A DNA stretch of 30,727 nt from Terrimesophilobacter sp038243605 (GCA_038243605.1 JBBSQX010000023.1:1-30727); one strand, 5' to 3'. Counted from the first letter of the stretch, positions 7,059-15,718 are shown. Numbers and translations are program-made. Notes: generated by a model not told the origin, from the sequence alone.

Positions 7059-8078
7059 TCACGCCCGAATTTCTCCAGAACCCCGAGCAATGAGCCGGGT
7101 TTCAAGCGTGACAGTCTGGGCCGGTGAGCTATCGCCGTCGAGCCGGGTGAACAAGAGGTTCGCCGCAATTCGCCCCATCGAGAGAGGGTCCTGAGCGATC
7201 ACGGTCACCCCGGGTTGCAGCACATCTGCCAGTTCAAAATCATCGAAACCAACCAGAGCAAGCGACACTTTTTGCAGCGAGAACTCGCGCAAGAGCGTGC
7301 TCGTTGCCCGGTTGTTTCCCGTGAACACGGCAGTAGGCGGGTTGGGCCCTGCCAGCATGGCCTTCAGCGGATCCGAAAAAAGGTACTCACCATGCGCATA
7401 AACGAGGGACGGGTCGACCGGAATGCCTGCAGACTCGAGCGCCTCACGATAGCCGCGCACGCGGTTGCTGGTGGTAAAAAGTTCTTCGCGATCGGTGAAA
7501 CAGGCGATTCTCCTGTGCCCTTGGGCAATCAGGTGCAGAACCCCCGTGCGTGCCCCACCCACGTTGTCGGTGATCACGGTATCGGCGTTGAGCCCAGGCA
7601 ACGGCCTGTCGATGAAGACCATCCGAACTCCGGCCAGAATCTCTTGCTGCAAACACTCGATGCCTAGCCGCTCAGGAGGGGTGATGATCAGCCCCTCCAC
7701 CCTGCGTGCGCAAAACGCCAAGATCATCTTTCGTGCGTGCTCGGCATCCCGGTTTGAGGAAGCAGACATCAGGAGCGAGTCGCGACTCAGCGCAACCTCC
7801 TCTACCGCCTGATTGATGAGTGAGAAAAACGGGTCAGAGATGCTCTCGATGAGCAGTCCGATGCTGGCCGCAGCGCCCTTACGCAACTGTCGTGCCGAAT
7901 CATTGCGCCGGAATCCGAGCTCCGCGATGGCTTTTCGCACTGCCGCCGTGCGTGAAGGGCTGACGTGAGTGTCACCACTGACAACTCGGGACACCGTCGC
8001 CAATCCGACACCAGCGTGCAACGCCACGTCGCGCATAGTGGGCCGGCCGTTTGCTGCCGTTGCGGGTGTGCGAGTCAT
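7059..8078 (-). CDS. LacI-family transcriptional regulator of operon 1
   Basis: A 339-residue repressor-type protein. The N-terminal helix-turn-helix is at about 13-35 (MRDVALHAGVGLATVSRVVSG), followed by the hinge helix region (about 57-66) and a periplasmic-binding-protein-like effector domain to the C-terminus. The start ATG 8078 has AGGAGA 4 nt upstream. It lies immediately upstream of the binding-protein gene in the same direction, and identical-type operators flank it on both sides (6982-6995 and 8098-8111). I infer that it represses both itself and the transporter operon and is released by a sugar or sugar phosphate. There is a 146-nt gap to the next gene, so a separate promoter there is likely. 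Confidence 0.93.
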   Translation of the reverse strand: MTRTPATAANGRPTMRDVALHAGVGLATVSRVVSGDTHVSPSRTAAVRKAIAELGFRRNDSARQLRKGAAASIGLLIESISDPFFSLINQAVEEVALSRDSLLMSASSNRDAEHARKMILAFCARRVEGLIITPPERLGIECLQQEILAGVRMVFIDRPLPGLNADTVITDNVGGARTGVLHLIAQGHRRIACFTDREELFTTSNRVRGYREALESAGIPVDPSLVYAHGEYLFSDPLKAMLAGPNPPTAVFTGNNRATSTLLREFSLQKVSLALVGFDDFELADVLQPGVTVIAQDPLSMGRIAANLLFTRLDGDSSPAQTVTLETRLIARGSGEIRA

Positions 8079-8097
8079 CAGGTCTCCTGTGGAGTCG

Positions 8098-8111
8098 TGA
8101 AAACGTTATCA
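8098..8111. promoter_or_regulatory. LacI-type operator in front of the regulator gene (autoregulation)
   Basis: TGAAAACGTTATCA, 20 nt before the regulator start, shares the TGAAAACGTT half with the site at 6982-6995. The pair of related palindromes flanking the regulator gene supports autoregulation by this LacI protein. Confidence 0.7.
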
Positions 8112-8202
8112 AAGTTTGCGCGAGACGAAACGCCCTTGCGAGAGACCGCACTTTCTGATTGCGTATCAGGCTAACTTTGGGGCGCGCGAACCCTCACACC
8201 AA

Positions 8203-8871
8203 CTATTGCGAACGCGGCGCGCGACGGTGTTCTCGCTCACGAATCATTCGTGACGCGAGTGGAGCCCAGACGATAACGGCGATTCCGGCACCGATGAGCG
8301 CGCCTCCGATGGTGTCACTCAACCAATGAGCGCCAAGGTAGGTGCGGCTGAGCGCCATCGAGATCGTGTACAGCGCCCCCGCGTACCAAATCCATGCCCG
8401 CCCGAAAATGAGCGCGAGTGACACCGCGATGGTCGCCGCGTTGGCGACATGTCCGGAAGGGAACGAGCCAACATCCGCTACAACGAGCATGTCTTCGGGT
8501 CGAGGCCGATCAAACACCGCTTTCAGCAACTGCACGAGCGCAACACTAAACAACGCTGCGAGGGCGTAGTAGAGCGCTGCCCAGCGTCGCTTCACGATCA
8601 AGAGCACTGCAATAGTGGCGACGGGCACGAAGATGACGCCGAACCAACCGCCGCCGATCCAGCTGAGTGCAAGCGCAGGAACGTCGAGCCAAGGGGCGCG
8701 GTTCTCCAAAATTTCGCCCATCCACCGAGCATCCACAAAGAACGGGCCATTCTGGCGCAAAAAGATGAGCAACCCGAGTCCACCCGCGATAACCACTGCC
8801 GCCAACCCACTCACCCACGGCCAATAACGGGTCGCTCGTCGAGAGTCGACGACTTCGTGTTCCTGATCCAT
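8203..8871 (-). CDS. PAP2-family membrane phosphatase
   Basis: A 222-residue multi-pass membrane protein carrying all three parts of the PAP2 acid-phosphatase signature: K117-x6-R124-P125, PSGH at 138-141, and S175-R-x5-H182-x3-D186. H141 and H182 are the expected general acid and nucleophile. Members remove phosphate from lipid phosphates such as phosphatidic acid, undecaprenyl diphosphate or related lipids at the outer membrane face. About six membrane segments are visible. The C-terminus is short and basic (REREHRR), predicted cytoplasmic. It lies 15 nt downstream of the MFS gene and could be cotranscribed with it, though no functional link is evident. Confidence 0.92.
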   Translation of the reverse strand: MDQEHEVVDSRRATRYWPWVSGLAAVVIAGGLGLLIFLRQNGPFFVDARWMGEILENRAPWLDVPALALSWIGGGWFGVIFVPVATIAVLLIVKRRWAALYYALAALFSVALVQLLKAVFDRPRPEDMLVVADVGSFPSGHVANAATIAVSLALIFGRAWIWYAGALYTISMALSRTYLGAHWLSDTIGGALIGAGIAVIVWAPLASRMIREREHRRAPRSQ

Positions 8872-8886
8872 CTTCAGAGAATAGTT

Positions 8887-10116
8887 CTAGCGAAGAAGAG
8901 CTGGCACCGATCGTGGGCGAACTATCAGCCACAGAGACAACACGGAGATGAGCGCTGTCACGGCCATGACCCCACCCATCGGAACCGCGGAGTCGATACC
9001 CAACACCCCCACAATCGGTGAAATCGCTCCCGCCAAACCAAAGTTGAGGGCACCAAGAACCGAGGCGGCAGTGCCGGCCTCTTTGGGATGGTTTACGAGC
9101 GCAAGAACCTGCACCATGGGGAACCCGAAACCGCACGCGGTGAGGAACAACCACAGCGGAATGAGAATGGCAATGAGCCCAAGGCCCAATAGATCGACGA
9201 CCACGATCGCAACCGCGGAGAGCAACAGAACGGCCGTCGACACCGCGAGAATCCACTGCGGGCCGACCGATCTGGCAAGTCGAGCCGAAACCTGAACACC
9301 GATGACAACGCCCACCGAGTTCACCCCAAAAAGAATGCCGAACTCTTGCGGGTCCATGCCATACACCTGCTGGAACAGGAATGACGACGCAGAAAGGTAG
9401 GCAAAGAGTCCCGAGAACGTCATGCCCGAAATGATGGCGACGCCGACAAAAACACGGTCGCGGAAGATCGAGCGGTAACGGTCCCACACGGTAGTGTGCC
9501 CGGTCTCGATACGCCGCGCCGGCGGAAGAGTCTCCACGATAAACAACCACGTAGCTATCAGAACGACGGCTCCATACGCGGCAAGTACATAGAAAATCCC
9601 TCGCCAATCCACAATGAGCAGAAGCTGCGAACCGATCACGGGAGCGAGCACTGGCGCTAGCCCGGTCACGAGCGCCAACCGTGACAGCATCCGCACGAGA
9701 GGAAGACCGCCAAACAGGTCGCGCACCATCGCTAAGGCGACGACGGCCCCCGCCGCAGCCCCGAACCCCTGAAGAACGCGGAAGACGCCAAGCCACACAA
9801 TGTCTGGCGCCATGGCGACAGCGATACTCGCCGCCACATGGGTTGCCGTCGCGAGCATGAGAGGCAGTCGACGCCCCACCCGGTCACTCCACGGCCCGAC
9901 GATGAGCTGGCCGAGCCCGAAACCCACCGCCGTGGCGGTCAGCGTCAGCTGAATGAGGGCGCTAGAAACACTGAGATCGCTCTCGAGCTGGGGGAACGCC
10001 GGCAAGTACAGGTCGACAGTGAATGGCCCAAGAGCGGTGAGTGCCCCGAGCACGAGCACATAGATGAGCCGTTGGCGGCCAGAAAGCGAATCTCCGGGAT
10101 GAACGACAGTAGTCAC
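8887..10116 (-). CDS. MFS drug exporter, Bcr/CflA type
   Basis: A 409-residue transporter with the 12-segment organisation of drug:proton antiporter family 1.2. The opening LTALGPFTVDLYLPAFP after the first membrane segment is characteristic of Bcr/CflA proteins, and MFS motif A is seen as GPWSDRVGRR at about 74-83. The family exports bicyclomycin, chloramphenicol, sulfonamides or cysteine-type metabolites using the proton gradient; the natural substrate here is unknown. It is complete, with the usual length. Upstream lies a 477-nt region shared with the divergent EamA-type gene. Confidence 0.9.
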   Translation of the reverse strand: MTTVVHPGDSLSGRQRLIYVLVLGALTALGPFTVDLYLPAFPQLESDLSVSSALIQLTLTATAVGFGLGQLIVGPWSDRVGRRLPLMLATATHVAASIAVAMAPDIVWLGVFRVLQGFGAAAGAVVALAMVRDLFGGLPLVRMLSRLALVTGLAPVLAPVIGSQLLLIVDWRGIFYVLAAYGAVVLIATWLFIVETLPPARRIETGHTTVWDRYRSIFRDRVFVGVAIISGMTFSGLFAYLSASSFLFQQVYGMDPQEFGILFGVNSVGVVIGVQVSARLARSVGPQWILAVSTAVLLLSAVAIVVVDLLGLGLIAILIPLWLFLTACGFGFPMVQVLALVNHPKEAGTAASVLGALNFGLAGAISPIVGVLGIDSAVPMGGVMAVTALISVLSLWLIVRPRSVPALLR

Positions 10117-10381
10117 GTGGTTATTCCTTGATACGACGGAACAACGATGTACCGAAAGGTGATGGGATGGCGGAGAATCCGCTCGCGTAAGTCTAACCGT
10201 GCGCGGGTTTTGCAGCTGAGTGAAGGCGGTTTCGTTGTGTAGTGAGCGTCACACAACCGCGGTCGGGTCAGTAAGTCTGGGCCGCCGCCGTGGTGCCGAC
10301 GCCACCGGTTGACCACCGGCCAGAGATCCGCGCGAACTATGCAGCGGCCACCCGCCTGCAGGCCGCCCGCCCGTCACGCCT

Positions 10382-10417
10382 CTTCATCACTACACTCCCC
10401 TTCATCACGGCACTCCC
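10382..10417. repeat. 18-bp tandem duplication
   Basis: Positions 10382-10399 and 10400-10417 both read CTTCATCAC-nn-CACTCCC and match at 16 of 18 bases. They directly abut the left arm of the inverted repeat. Confidence 0.7.
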
Positions 10418-10418
10418 T

Positions 10419-10517
10419 TGTTCGCAATTCAGGCAGAACCGTCAGTGCGGCGCACCGAACCCACTCACTTGCTGTGCCACCCGAACCAACACGCGCATTC
10501 TGCCTGAATTGCGAACA
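10419..10517. repeat. 20-bp perfect inverted repeat with 59-nt spacer
   Basis: Arms 10419-10438 and 10498-10517 are perfectly complementary; the left arm reads TGTTCGCAATTCAGGCAGAA. The spacer of 59 nt is too long for an ordinary terminator and there is no T-tract. It may be a MITE-like or REP-like element or a structured RNA. Arm sequence is unlike the palindromes at the right end of the window. Confidence 0.8.
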
Positions 10518-10563
10518 CCACGAACACCACGAACACCACGAACACCGAGCACCACGAACATCG
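10512..10563. repeat. 9-bp tandem repeat array (CGAACACCA)
   Basis: Four consecutive units fill 10512-10547, the fourth with one change, followed by degenerate copies to about 10563. The array begins inside the right arm of the inverted repeat. It probably grew by slippage. Confidence 0.8.
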
Positions 10564-10580
10564 AGCATGCAACAACCCTC

Positions 10581-10586
10581 TAGGGT
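10581..10586 (+). promoter_or_regulatory. Probable -10 box (TAGGGT), leaderless arrangement, of the EamA-type gene
   Basis: TAGGGT is followed by 7 nt and the GTG at 10594. The same spacing is seen for TAAGCT before the aminotransferase gene at 28384. It supports GTG 10594 as the start rather than ATG 10567, which has no ribosome-binding site. Confidence 0.45.
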
Positions 10587-10593
10587 CGAAACT

Positions 10594-11478
10594 GTGAGCA
10601 CACAGCGTGATAGAACCATCGGCGCAACGACGCAACTTGCCAGCCAGGCGAGCATCAATTTTGGGTCGTCGATAGCGGGGCTGCTCATCCCGGTCGTGGG
10701 CAGTGTGGTTGTGGTTGCCGTACGCCAGCTCGTCACAGCACTGGTGCTTGTTCCCATCATTCGCCCGCGGCTTCGGGGGCACACACTGCTCAGTCTGTGG
10801 CCGGTCATCGCACTCGGCGTCATCCTCGCGGGCATGAATTTGGCGTTCTACGAGGCGGTCGGTCGGGTGGGGCTCGGCATCGCCGTCACGATCGAGTTTT
10901 TGGGGCCGCTCGCGATTGCACTCGTCACCTCGCGGCGTTGGCTCGATGTGGTGTGCGCGCTCGGCGCAGGCGTTGGTGTGTATCTGCTCGCCGGAACAGA
11001 TGGCGAGTTGGATGTCGTGGGCATCATTCTCGCCCTCGTGGCAGCGGTCGGGTGGGCGGCCTACATTCTGGTGGCCCGCACGGTGGCGCACAGGTTCGAG
11101 GGTCTCGATGGTTTGAGTCTTGCGAGCGTCGTTGCCGTTATCGTGATCCTTCCGTGGGCAGTTTTTGCCATCGACTTTTCGGTCATCGACTGGCGAGTGC
11201 TCGGCCTTCTCGTGGCAACGGGGGTGCTCTGTTCGGCGATCCCGTACAGTCTCGACACCATCGTGTTGCGCCGGATCACGCCTCGTCTGTACGCGATCGT
11301 CACGAGTTGCGCACCCGTGATTGCCGCGCTTTTCGGGTGGCTCATTCTCGGCCAAGTGCTGGCGCTCCAGCAGATACTCGCCATCGTTCTCGTCTCGGTT
11401 GCCGCGGTTATCGCGTTTGCTTCCCAACGAGAGAAGCCGGTTACCGAGATTGAGGCGTCAGCCGCAACGATGCCCTAA
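10594..11478 (+). CDS. EamA/DMT-family exporter, RhtA-like
   Basis: A 294-residue protein with ten predicted membrane segments arranged as two EamA repeats. The stretch LAGMNLAFYEAVGRVGLGIA at about 78-97 and EFLGPLAIA shortly after are characteristic of the RhtA group, which exports threonine, homoserine and related amino acids or metabolites. The second repeat ends in the ALFGWLILGQ motif typical of the family. Start GTG 10594 is inferred from the adjacent -10-like box; in-frame ATG 10567 is the alternative. The last 38 bp overlap the convergent APC permease gene. The actual exported compound is not known. Confidence 0.85.
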   Translation: MSTQRDRTIGATTQLASQASINFGSSIAGLLIPVVGSVVVVAVRQLVTALVLVPIIRPRLRGHTLLSLWPVIALGVILAGMNLAFYEAVGRVGLGIAVTIEFLGPLAIALVTSRRWLDVVCALGAGVGVYLLAGTDGELDVVGIILALVAAVGWAAYILVARTVAHRFEGLDGLSLASVVAVIVILPWAVFAIDFSVIDWRVLGLLVATGVLCSAIPYSLDTIVLRRITPRLYAIVTSCAPVIAALFGWLILGQVLALQQILAIVLVSVAAVIAFASQREKPVTEIEASAATMP

Positions 11479-12772
11479 GCCGAAAGTGCTTCACAGCGGC
11501 AACAATGAGCGCAGCCGCTGCGAGACCAGCAGGCACAAGGAGTTGTGCGCCCGCGAGCACAACAAGACCGGCCACAAGCACACAAGAAATAATCGCCATC
11601 CACCAGCCGAGAGTCCACCGCTCGAGCAGGCGAACGGCCGCCACCATGCCGAGTGCGTAGATCGAGACCATGCAACTCGTGTTGATGAGCACGAAGGGTG
11701 TGAGGTCAAGGTTCGCCACAACCAAAGCCACAAAGTAGATGGCGATGATCACCCCTGTCACGGCGAGCCCACGTCGAGCGATACCGCCGGGGTGAGCCCC
11801 CGCCGCCATCCACCGTGGTAGGTCACCATCGCGGCCCAGCGAAGCACCCAGCTTGGCGAAAGCTCCAAGATAGGTATTCAGAACGCCCATCGATACGACA
11901 CCGGCGGCGCCCGCCACGATGGCGGGGCCCACCCCTGGTGCTGCCGTCGCAACGAGATCTATCAGCGGAGCGTTTCCCACTCCCGCCGCGGAACCCAGCA
12001 CCGCCACAGTCACCAGTTGCAACGCTATGTACGCCACACCGACGATAACAATGGCGATAGCTGTTGCCAGCGGGATGGTGCGGCGCGGGTTCTTGAACTC
12101 CCCCGCCAGATGCGTCACCGCTTCCCAGCCAGCGAACGCCCACACGAACAAACTGATCGCCAGACCTACCCCTGCCCATCCGTGAGGAAGAAAAGGTGTG
12201 AAGTTTGCGGTCGAACCAGCGGGCGCCGCCACCACCACGACGCTCACCACGAGCACCATCAGCAACCCCGTCAACGCAACCTGTGCGCCGCCAGAAAAGC
12301 GCAGCCCAAACATGTTCGCAATGAACGGAGGGATGAGGATGACCACGGCAAGCATGATGATGACTTCGCGCGACGCCCCCAGAATCGAGCCCATATAGGA
12401 GGCCCCGAGAATGCCCACAACAGGCGCACCAATGCTCACCCCAAAGAAGAACCAGTAGCCGGTGACTCGTGCGGCGGTTTTGCCAAGCGCAAGACGCACA
12501 TAGGTGGCAACACCGCCGGAGTCAGGGTGGCGTGCCGCTAGTGCCGCGAACGTGCCCGCAAGAGGTATCGACAAGAGCAGAACAGCGAGAACAGCGAGAA
12601 TCGAGGCTGGCCCTGCCGCAGCCAAGGCCAGCGCGGGCAGCACCAAAATTCCGGTGCCGAGCACTGACGCGATGTAGAGCGCCGAACCTTGAACCAACCC
12701 GACGGTACCGACGTGCCCGGCACTGACATGCTCAATGGGGCCGGTGATCGGCTCGAGCGCTCGAATGCTCAT
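11441..12772 (-). CDS. APC-superfamily amino acid permease
   Basis: A 443-residue, about 12-segment transporter. The first membrane segment carries the APC substrate-backbone motif GTGILVLPALA, which in this superfamily binds the amino-acid carboxylate. The order of segments and the FAGWEAVTHLAGEFKNPRRTIP loop region resemble the YjeH-type amino-acid exporters, so either direction of transport is possible. ATG 12772 is preferred over an in-frame start at 12823 because AGGAA lies 9 nt upstream and the family normally starts close to the first helix. Its 3' end overlaps the EamA gene by 38 bp, tail to tail, so the two transcripts are antisense at their ends. Confidence 0.88.
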   Translation of the reverse strand: MSIRALEPITGPIEHVSAGHVGTVGLVQGSALYIASVLGTGILVLPALALAAAGPASILAVLAVLLLSIPLAGTFAALAARHPDSGGVATYVRLALGKTAARVTGYWFFFGVSIGAPVVGILGASYMGSILGASREVIIMLAVVILIPPFIANMFGLRFSGGAQVALTGLLMVLVVSVVVVAAPAGSTANFTPFLPHGWAGVGLAISLFVWAFAGWEAVTHLAGEFKNPRRTIPLATAIAIVIVGVAYIALQLVTVAVLGSAAGVGNAPLIDLVATAAPGVGPAIVAGAAGVVSMGVLNTYLGAFAKLGASLGRDGDLPRWMAAGAHPGGIARRGLAVTGVIIAIYFVALVVANLDLTPFVLINTSCMVSIYALGMVAAVRLLERWTLGWWMAIISCVLVAGLVVLAGAQLLVPAGLAAAALIVAAVKHFRLRASLRLTPQSR

Positions 12773-12871
12773 GAAGACGTGTTCCTGACGATAGTGAGCT
12801 AGGGAGTACGCCGGAATGCGCACGCCGAAAAACCGGCGACAGGCGCGTCACGAATCCGCAGAAAATACCCG

Positions 12872-14725
12872 TCAGCGCACGTCTACTTGCTCACTGTACA
12901 ACCTTGCGTATGCGCCGTTTGCTGCCAACAATTCGCTGTGCGTTCCGCGTTCCACGATGCGCCCCGACTCAAGAACGAAGATGACATCGGCGGCGACCAC
13001 CGTGGAAAGCCTGTGCGCAATCGCGATCGTCGTTCGGCCGCGGGATGCGGCATCCAGTGCCTGCTGCACGACGCGCTCAGAGATCGAATCCAGTGCGCTG
13101 GTGGCCTCGTCGAGAATCAGAACTGCAGGGTCCTTCAAGAGCACTCGCGCGATCGCGATCCGCTGCTTCTCGCCACCGCTCAGTCGGTACCCGCGCTCAC
13201 CGACCACCGTGTCGTATCCACCAGGAAACGAGAAGATCGTGTCGTAGATGTTCGCTGCCCTGCATGCCGCGTCGATCTCCGCGGCAGTGGCATCCGGTTT
13301 CGCGTAGCGCAGGTTCTCGCCGATTGTGGCGTGAAACAGGTAGGTTTCTTGGCTCACGATGCCAATATTCTCGAGCAGTGATTCCTGCTCGAGGTCGCGA
13401 ACATCGCGGCCGGCAAAAAGCACATGCCCCTTCGTCGCGTCATGAAAGCGCGGGATGAGATACGAAATGGTGGTCTTGCCAGCACCAGACGGCCCGACGA
13501 AGGCAGCGAACTGGCCAGGTTCGATCGTGAACGAGACCCCCCTCAGCGTTGGCTTGGCCGCACCGGCCTCATCGGGATACCTGAACTCCACGTCGTCGAA
13601 GCCCACCTTGCCCAGGGCGGGATCGCTCGCTGCCACCGCCACGGCATCCGGCGAATCGCTGATGGCCGGCGTCAGGTCGAGGTATTCAAAGATGCGGGCG
13701 AACAGCGCCCCGGATGTCTGCACGTCGAGCGCCACCCGCAGTAATCCCATGAGCGGGAACATGAGTCGCGCCTGCACGGTCGTGAACGCCACGATTGTTC
13801 CCGCGGTGACCGGAACATCTCCGCGAATCAGCAGGGCGGCACACACGTAGATGATGGCCGGGATGACGGCGAGAAAAATTTGCACCATCGCAAAGAACCA
13901 CTGTCCGCTCATCTGCTGGCTCACCTGCAGGCGCACCTGGTTGTCGTTCTCGCCCTGGTAGCGGGCGACCTCTGCGCGCTGCTGGTTAAAGCTCTTGGCG
14001 AGAAGAACCCCCGACACCGACAGGGTCTCTTGCGTAATTGCGGTGAGGTCACTTAGCGATTCCTGCGTTTTGGTGGCGATCTTCGCACGAACACGCCCAA
14101 CGCGACGCTGCGCGATCACGAGAAACGGCATCAGCACGAGGGCAACGGCGGTGAGCTGCCACGAGAGCAACACCATGGCGATGAAAGCCGCAATCACTGT
14201 GACCGTGTTGCCGAGCACACTGGACACCGTATTGGTTAAAACACCCGAGACCCCGCCCACATCGTTTTGCAGCCGGGACTGGATGACACCAGTTTTGGTT
14301 CGCGTGAAGAAGGCGAGTTCCATGCGCTGCAGATGGTCGAAGAGCTTGACGCGCAGGGCACCCATCACCTTGTTACCCACGTTCGCGGTGAGCCAGGTTT
14401 GCCACACACCGAATGCGGCCGACACGAGGTAGATGGCGATCATAAGCCCGACAATCCGGCCGAGAACGGGAAGGTTCGGGCCGCCGGCAGGAAACAGCCC
14501 TCTGTCGAATGCTTGCTGGGTGAGCAGCGGAGGCAGCACTGACAGCCCTGCTCCGATCATCACGAGGGTTCCCGTGGTAATCAGCGCCACCTTGTGAGGC
14601 GCGAAGAGCTCAGAGATTCGGCGAACCAGCCCGCGAATTTTTGGGGCGGAGGCGTTCGCAGCGCGCTGCGCCTCCGTATCGCCGCTACTGATGCGACTTC
14701 TGCCGCCACCGCGCATTCCGCTCAT
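12872..14725 (-). CDS. ABC multidrug-type exporter, fused membrane and ATPase domains
   Basis: A 617-residue half-transporter. The transmembrane domain (about 40-345, six segments) precedes the nucleotide-binding domain. Walker A is GPSGAGKT at 411-418, the Q-loop is Q459, the signature LSGGEKQ is at 515-521, Walker B ends with D539-E540 and the switch histidine is H571. All catalytic residues are intact. Such proteins work as dimers to export drugs, lipids or peptides; this single gene probably forms a homodimer. It follows the AglG-like permease gene by 24 nt in the same direction, but it does not belong to the importer functionally. AATAAT 9-14 nt before ATG 14725 may be its own -10 box. 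Confidence 0.92.
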   Translation of the reverse strand: MSGMRGGGRSRISSGDTEAQRAANASAPKIRGLVRRISELFAPHKVALITTGTLVMIGAGLSVLPPLLTQQAFDRGLFPAGGPNLPVLGRIVGLMIAIYLVSAAFGVWQTWLTANVGNKVMGALRVKLFDHLQRMELAFFTRTKTGVIQSRLQNDVGGVSGVLTNTVSSVLGNTVTVIAAFIAMVLLSWQLTAVALVLMPFLVIAQRRVGRVRAKIATKTQESLSDLTAITQETLSVSGVLLAKSFNQQRAEVARYQGENDNQVRLQVSQQMSGQWFFAMVQIFLAVIPAIIYVCAALLIRGDVPVTAGTIVAFTTVQARLMFPLMGLLRVALDVQTSGALFARIFEYLDLTPAISDSPDAVAVAASDPALGKVGFDDVEFRYPDEAGAAKPTLRGVSFTIEPGQFAAFVGPSGAGKTTISYLIPRFHDATKGHVLFAGRDVRDLEQESLLENIGIVSQETYLFHATIGENLRYAKPDATAAEIDAACRAANIYDTIFSFPGGYDTVVGERGYRLSGGEKQRIAIARVLLKDPAVLILDEATSALDSISERVVQQALDAASRGRTTIAIAHRLSTVVAADVIFVLESGRIVERGTHSELLAANGAYARLYSEQVDVR

Positions 14726-14749
14726 GACTTCTATTATTCAGGAGGCGCG

Positions 14750-15718
14750 TCAACCCTTGCTGGAGCCCGCGAGAAGCCCGCGCACGAAATATCGCTGCAG
14801 CGCAAAGAAGACGGCGAGCGGCACGATGATGGCGACGAAAGCTCCGGCCGTGAGAAGGTGCCACTCCTGGCCATATTTACCCGTCACTTCCGCGAGCAGT
14901 TTCGTGATCGGCGCCACGGCGCCATCGGCGAACACGAGCGCGACAAGCAGGTCGTTCCACACCCACAGGAACTGGAAGATTCCGAACGCGGCAATTGCCG
15001 GCATCGTGAGCGGCAGGATGATCCTGAAGAAGATCTGCCCGTGACCAGCACCATCCACTCGAGCGGCTTCGATCAGCTCGCGCGGAATCTCGGAAACAAA
15101 GTTGTGCAGCAGAAAGATCGCCAGTGGTAGGGCGAAAATTGTGTGCGCAATCCACACTTGTGAAAAAGATGTACCCGCGTTGAGGCCGCTAAACAACTCG
15201 ACGCCACCGATGTTGAGCCCCCGCGAAAACAAGGTGAGAAGCGGAACGAGTGCCATCTGCAGTGGAACAATCTGCAGCGCGAACACTCCAATGAACATCC
15301 AGTCTTTGCCTTTGAAGTCAATCCACGCGAAAGCGTACGCGGCGAGCGAGGCGATGACCAGCGGGATGATGGTGGCGGGAATGGTGATCGCGATGGAGTT
15401 GAGAAACGCCTCCCCCATTGTCAACTGAGTGTTGCCTGTCGACAGCACTTGCACATAGTTGTCGAACGTGAATCCCCAGTTTTGGAATATCGTCCACCAC
15501 CCGGTCGTGGCGACTTCCTTCGCTGGACGAAGTGAGGAGATGAAGAGGCCAAGCGTTGGCGTGGTCCAGAGAACGGCAATGATGAGCGCCGCGATAGTCG
15601 CGGTGCGACTTGTCAGTCGTCGCTTGGTGCGCTTCGTGGTTGAAACAGCGGCGCCTCGCGCAAGCTGCCTTTCGGTCGCAGGATCGATGGGTACGTCGAT
15701 GGGGGTGACGGCGCTCAT
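14750..15718 (-). CDS. Sugar ABC transporter permease, MalG/AglG-like (operon 2)
   Basis: A 322-residue CUT1 permease subunit. A basic cytoplasmic N-terminus of about 38 residues precedes the first membrane segment (about 40-60). The EAA loop is at 217-236 (EAARVDGAG). Its ATG overlaps the stop of the MalF-type gene (ATGA, 15715-15718), so both pore subunits are co-translated. Together with the AglE-like binding protein upstream it suggests an alpha-glucoside-type importer; this is an inference from resemblance, not proof of substrate. No cognate ATPase gene is present. Confidence 0.9.
   Translation of the reverse strand: MSAVTPIDVPIDPATERQLARGAAVSTTKRTKRRLTSRTATIAALIIAVLWTTPTLGLFISSLRPAKEVATTGWWTIFQNWGFTFDNYVQVLSTGNTQLTMGEAFLNSIAITIPATIIPLVIASLAAYAFAWIDFKGKDWMFIGVFALQIVPLQMALVPLLTLFSRGLNIGGVELFSGLNAGTSFSQVWIAHTIFALPLAIFLLHNFVSEIPRELIEAARVDGAGHGQIFFRIILPLTMPAIAAFGIFQFLWVWNDLLVALVFADGAVAPITKLLAEVTGKYGQEWHLLTAGAFVAIIVPLAVFFALQRYFVRGLLAGSSKG

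Larger units (their letters stand above)
10117..10593. other. Divergent intergenic region, rich in repeats
   Basis: This 477-nt stretch lies between the outward-facing MFS and EamA genes. An open frame continues upstream of the EamA start as far as 10309, but it encodes low-complexity Arg/Pro/His peptide (EHHEHHEHH) made by the tandem repeats, so I treat it as non-coding. It holds an 18-bp tandem duplication, a 20-bp inverted repeat and a 9-bp tandem array. The first 200 nt (10117-10320) must contain the MFS promoter; I see no clear boxes. Confidence 0.6.

Noticed and set aside
8546..9796. A 416-codon open frame on the minus strand across the MFS and PAP2 genes
   Set aside because: It lies in another frame over two genes with clear family motifs, and its translation is rich in Arg, Gly, Cys and Ser without any pattern. 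It is a high-G+C shadow.
10512..10563. CRISPR-like array
   Set aside because: Units are 9 bp, contiguous and without spacers; no cas gene is in the window.
10309..10593. N-terminal extension of the EamA-type protein
   Set aside because: The added peptide is low-complexity and encoded by tandem and inverted repeats, and a -10-like box lies between it and GTG 10594.
10465..11427. A 320-codon minus-strand frame opposite the EamA-type gene
   Set aside because: Composition is extreme (Arg, His, Asp, Asn) and it mirrors the codon structure of the real exporter gene on the plus strand.
12828..12841. Hairpin CGCCG-loop-CGGCG between the APC permease and ABC exporter genes
   Set aside because: The stem is only five pairs and is not followed by a T-run at the right distance, so it is too weak to call a terminator.
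14726..14749. ABC exporter as part of the sugar importer operon
   Set aside because: Although only 24 nt separate the genes, it is a complete exporter-type half-transporter and not the missing CUT1 ATPase, so proximity is not taken as functional linkage.
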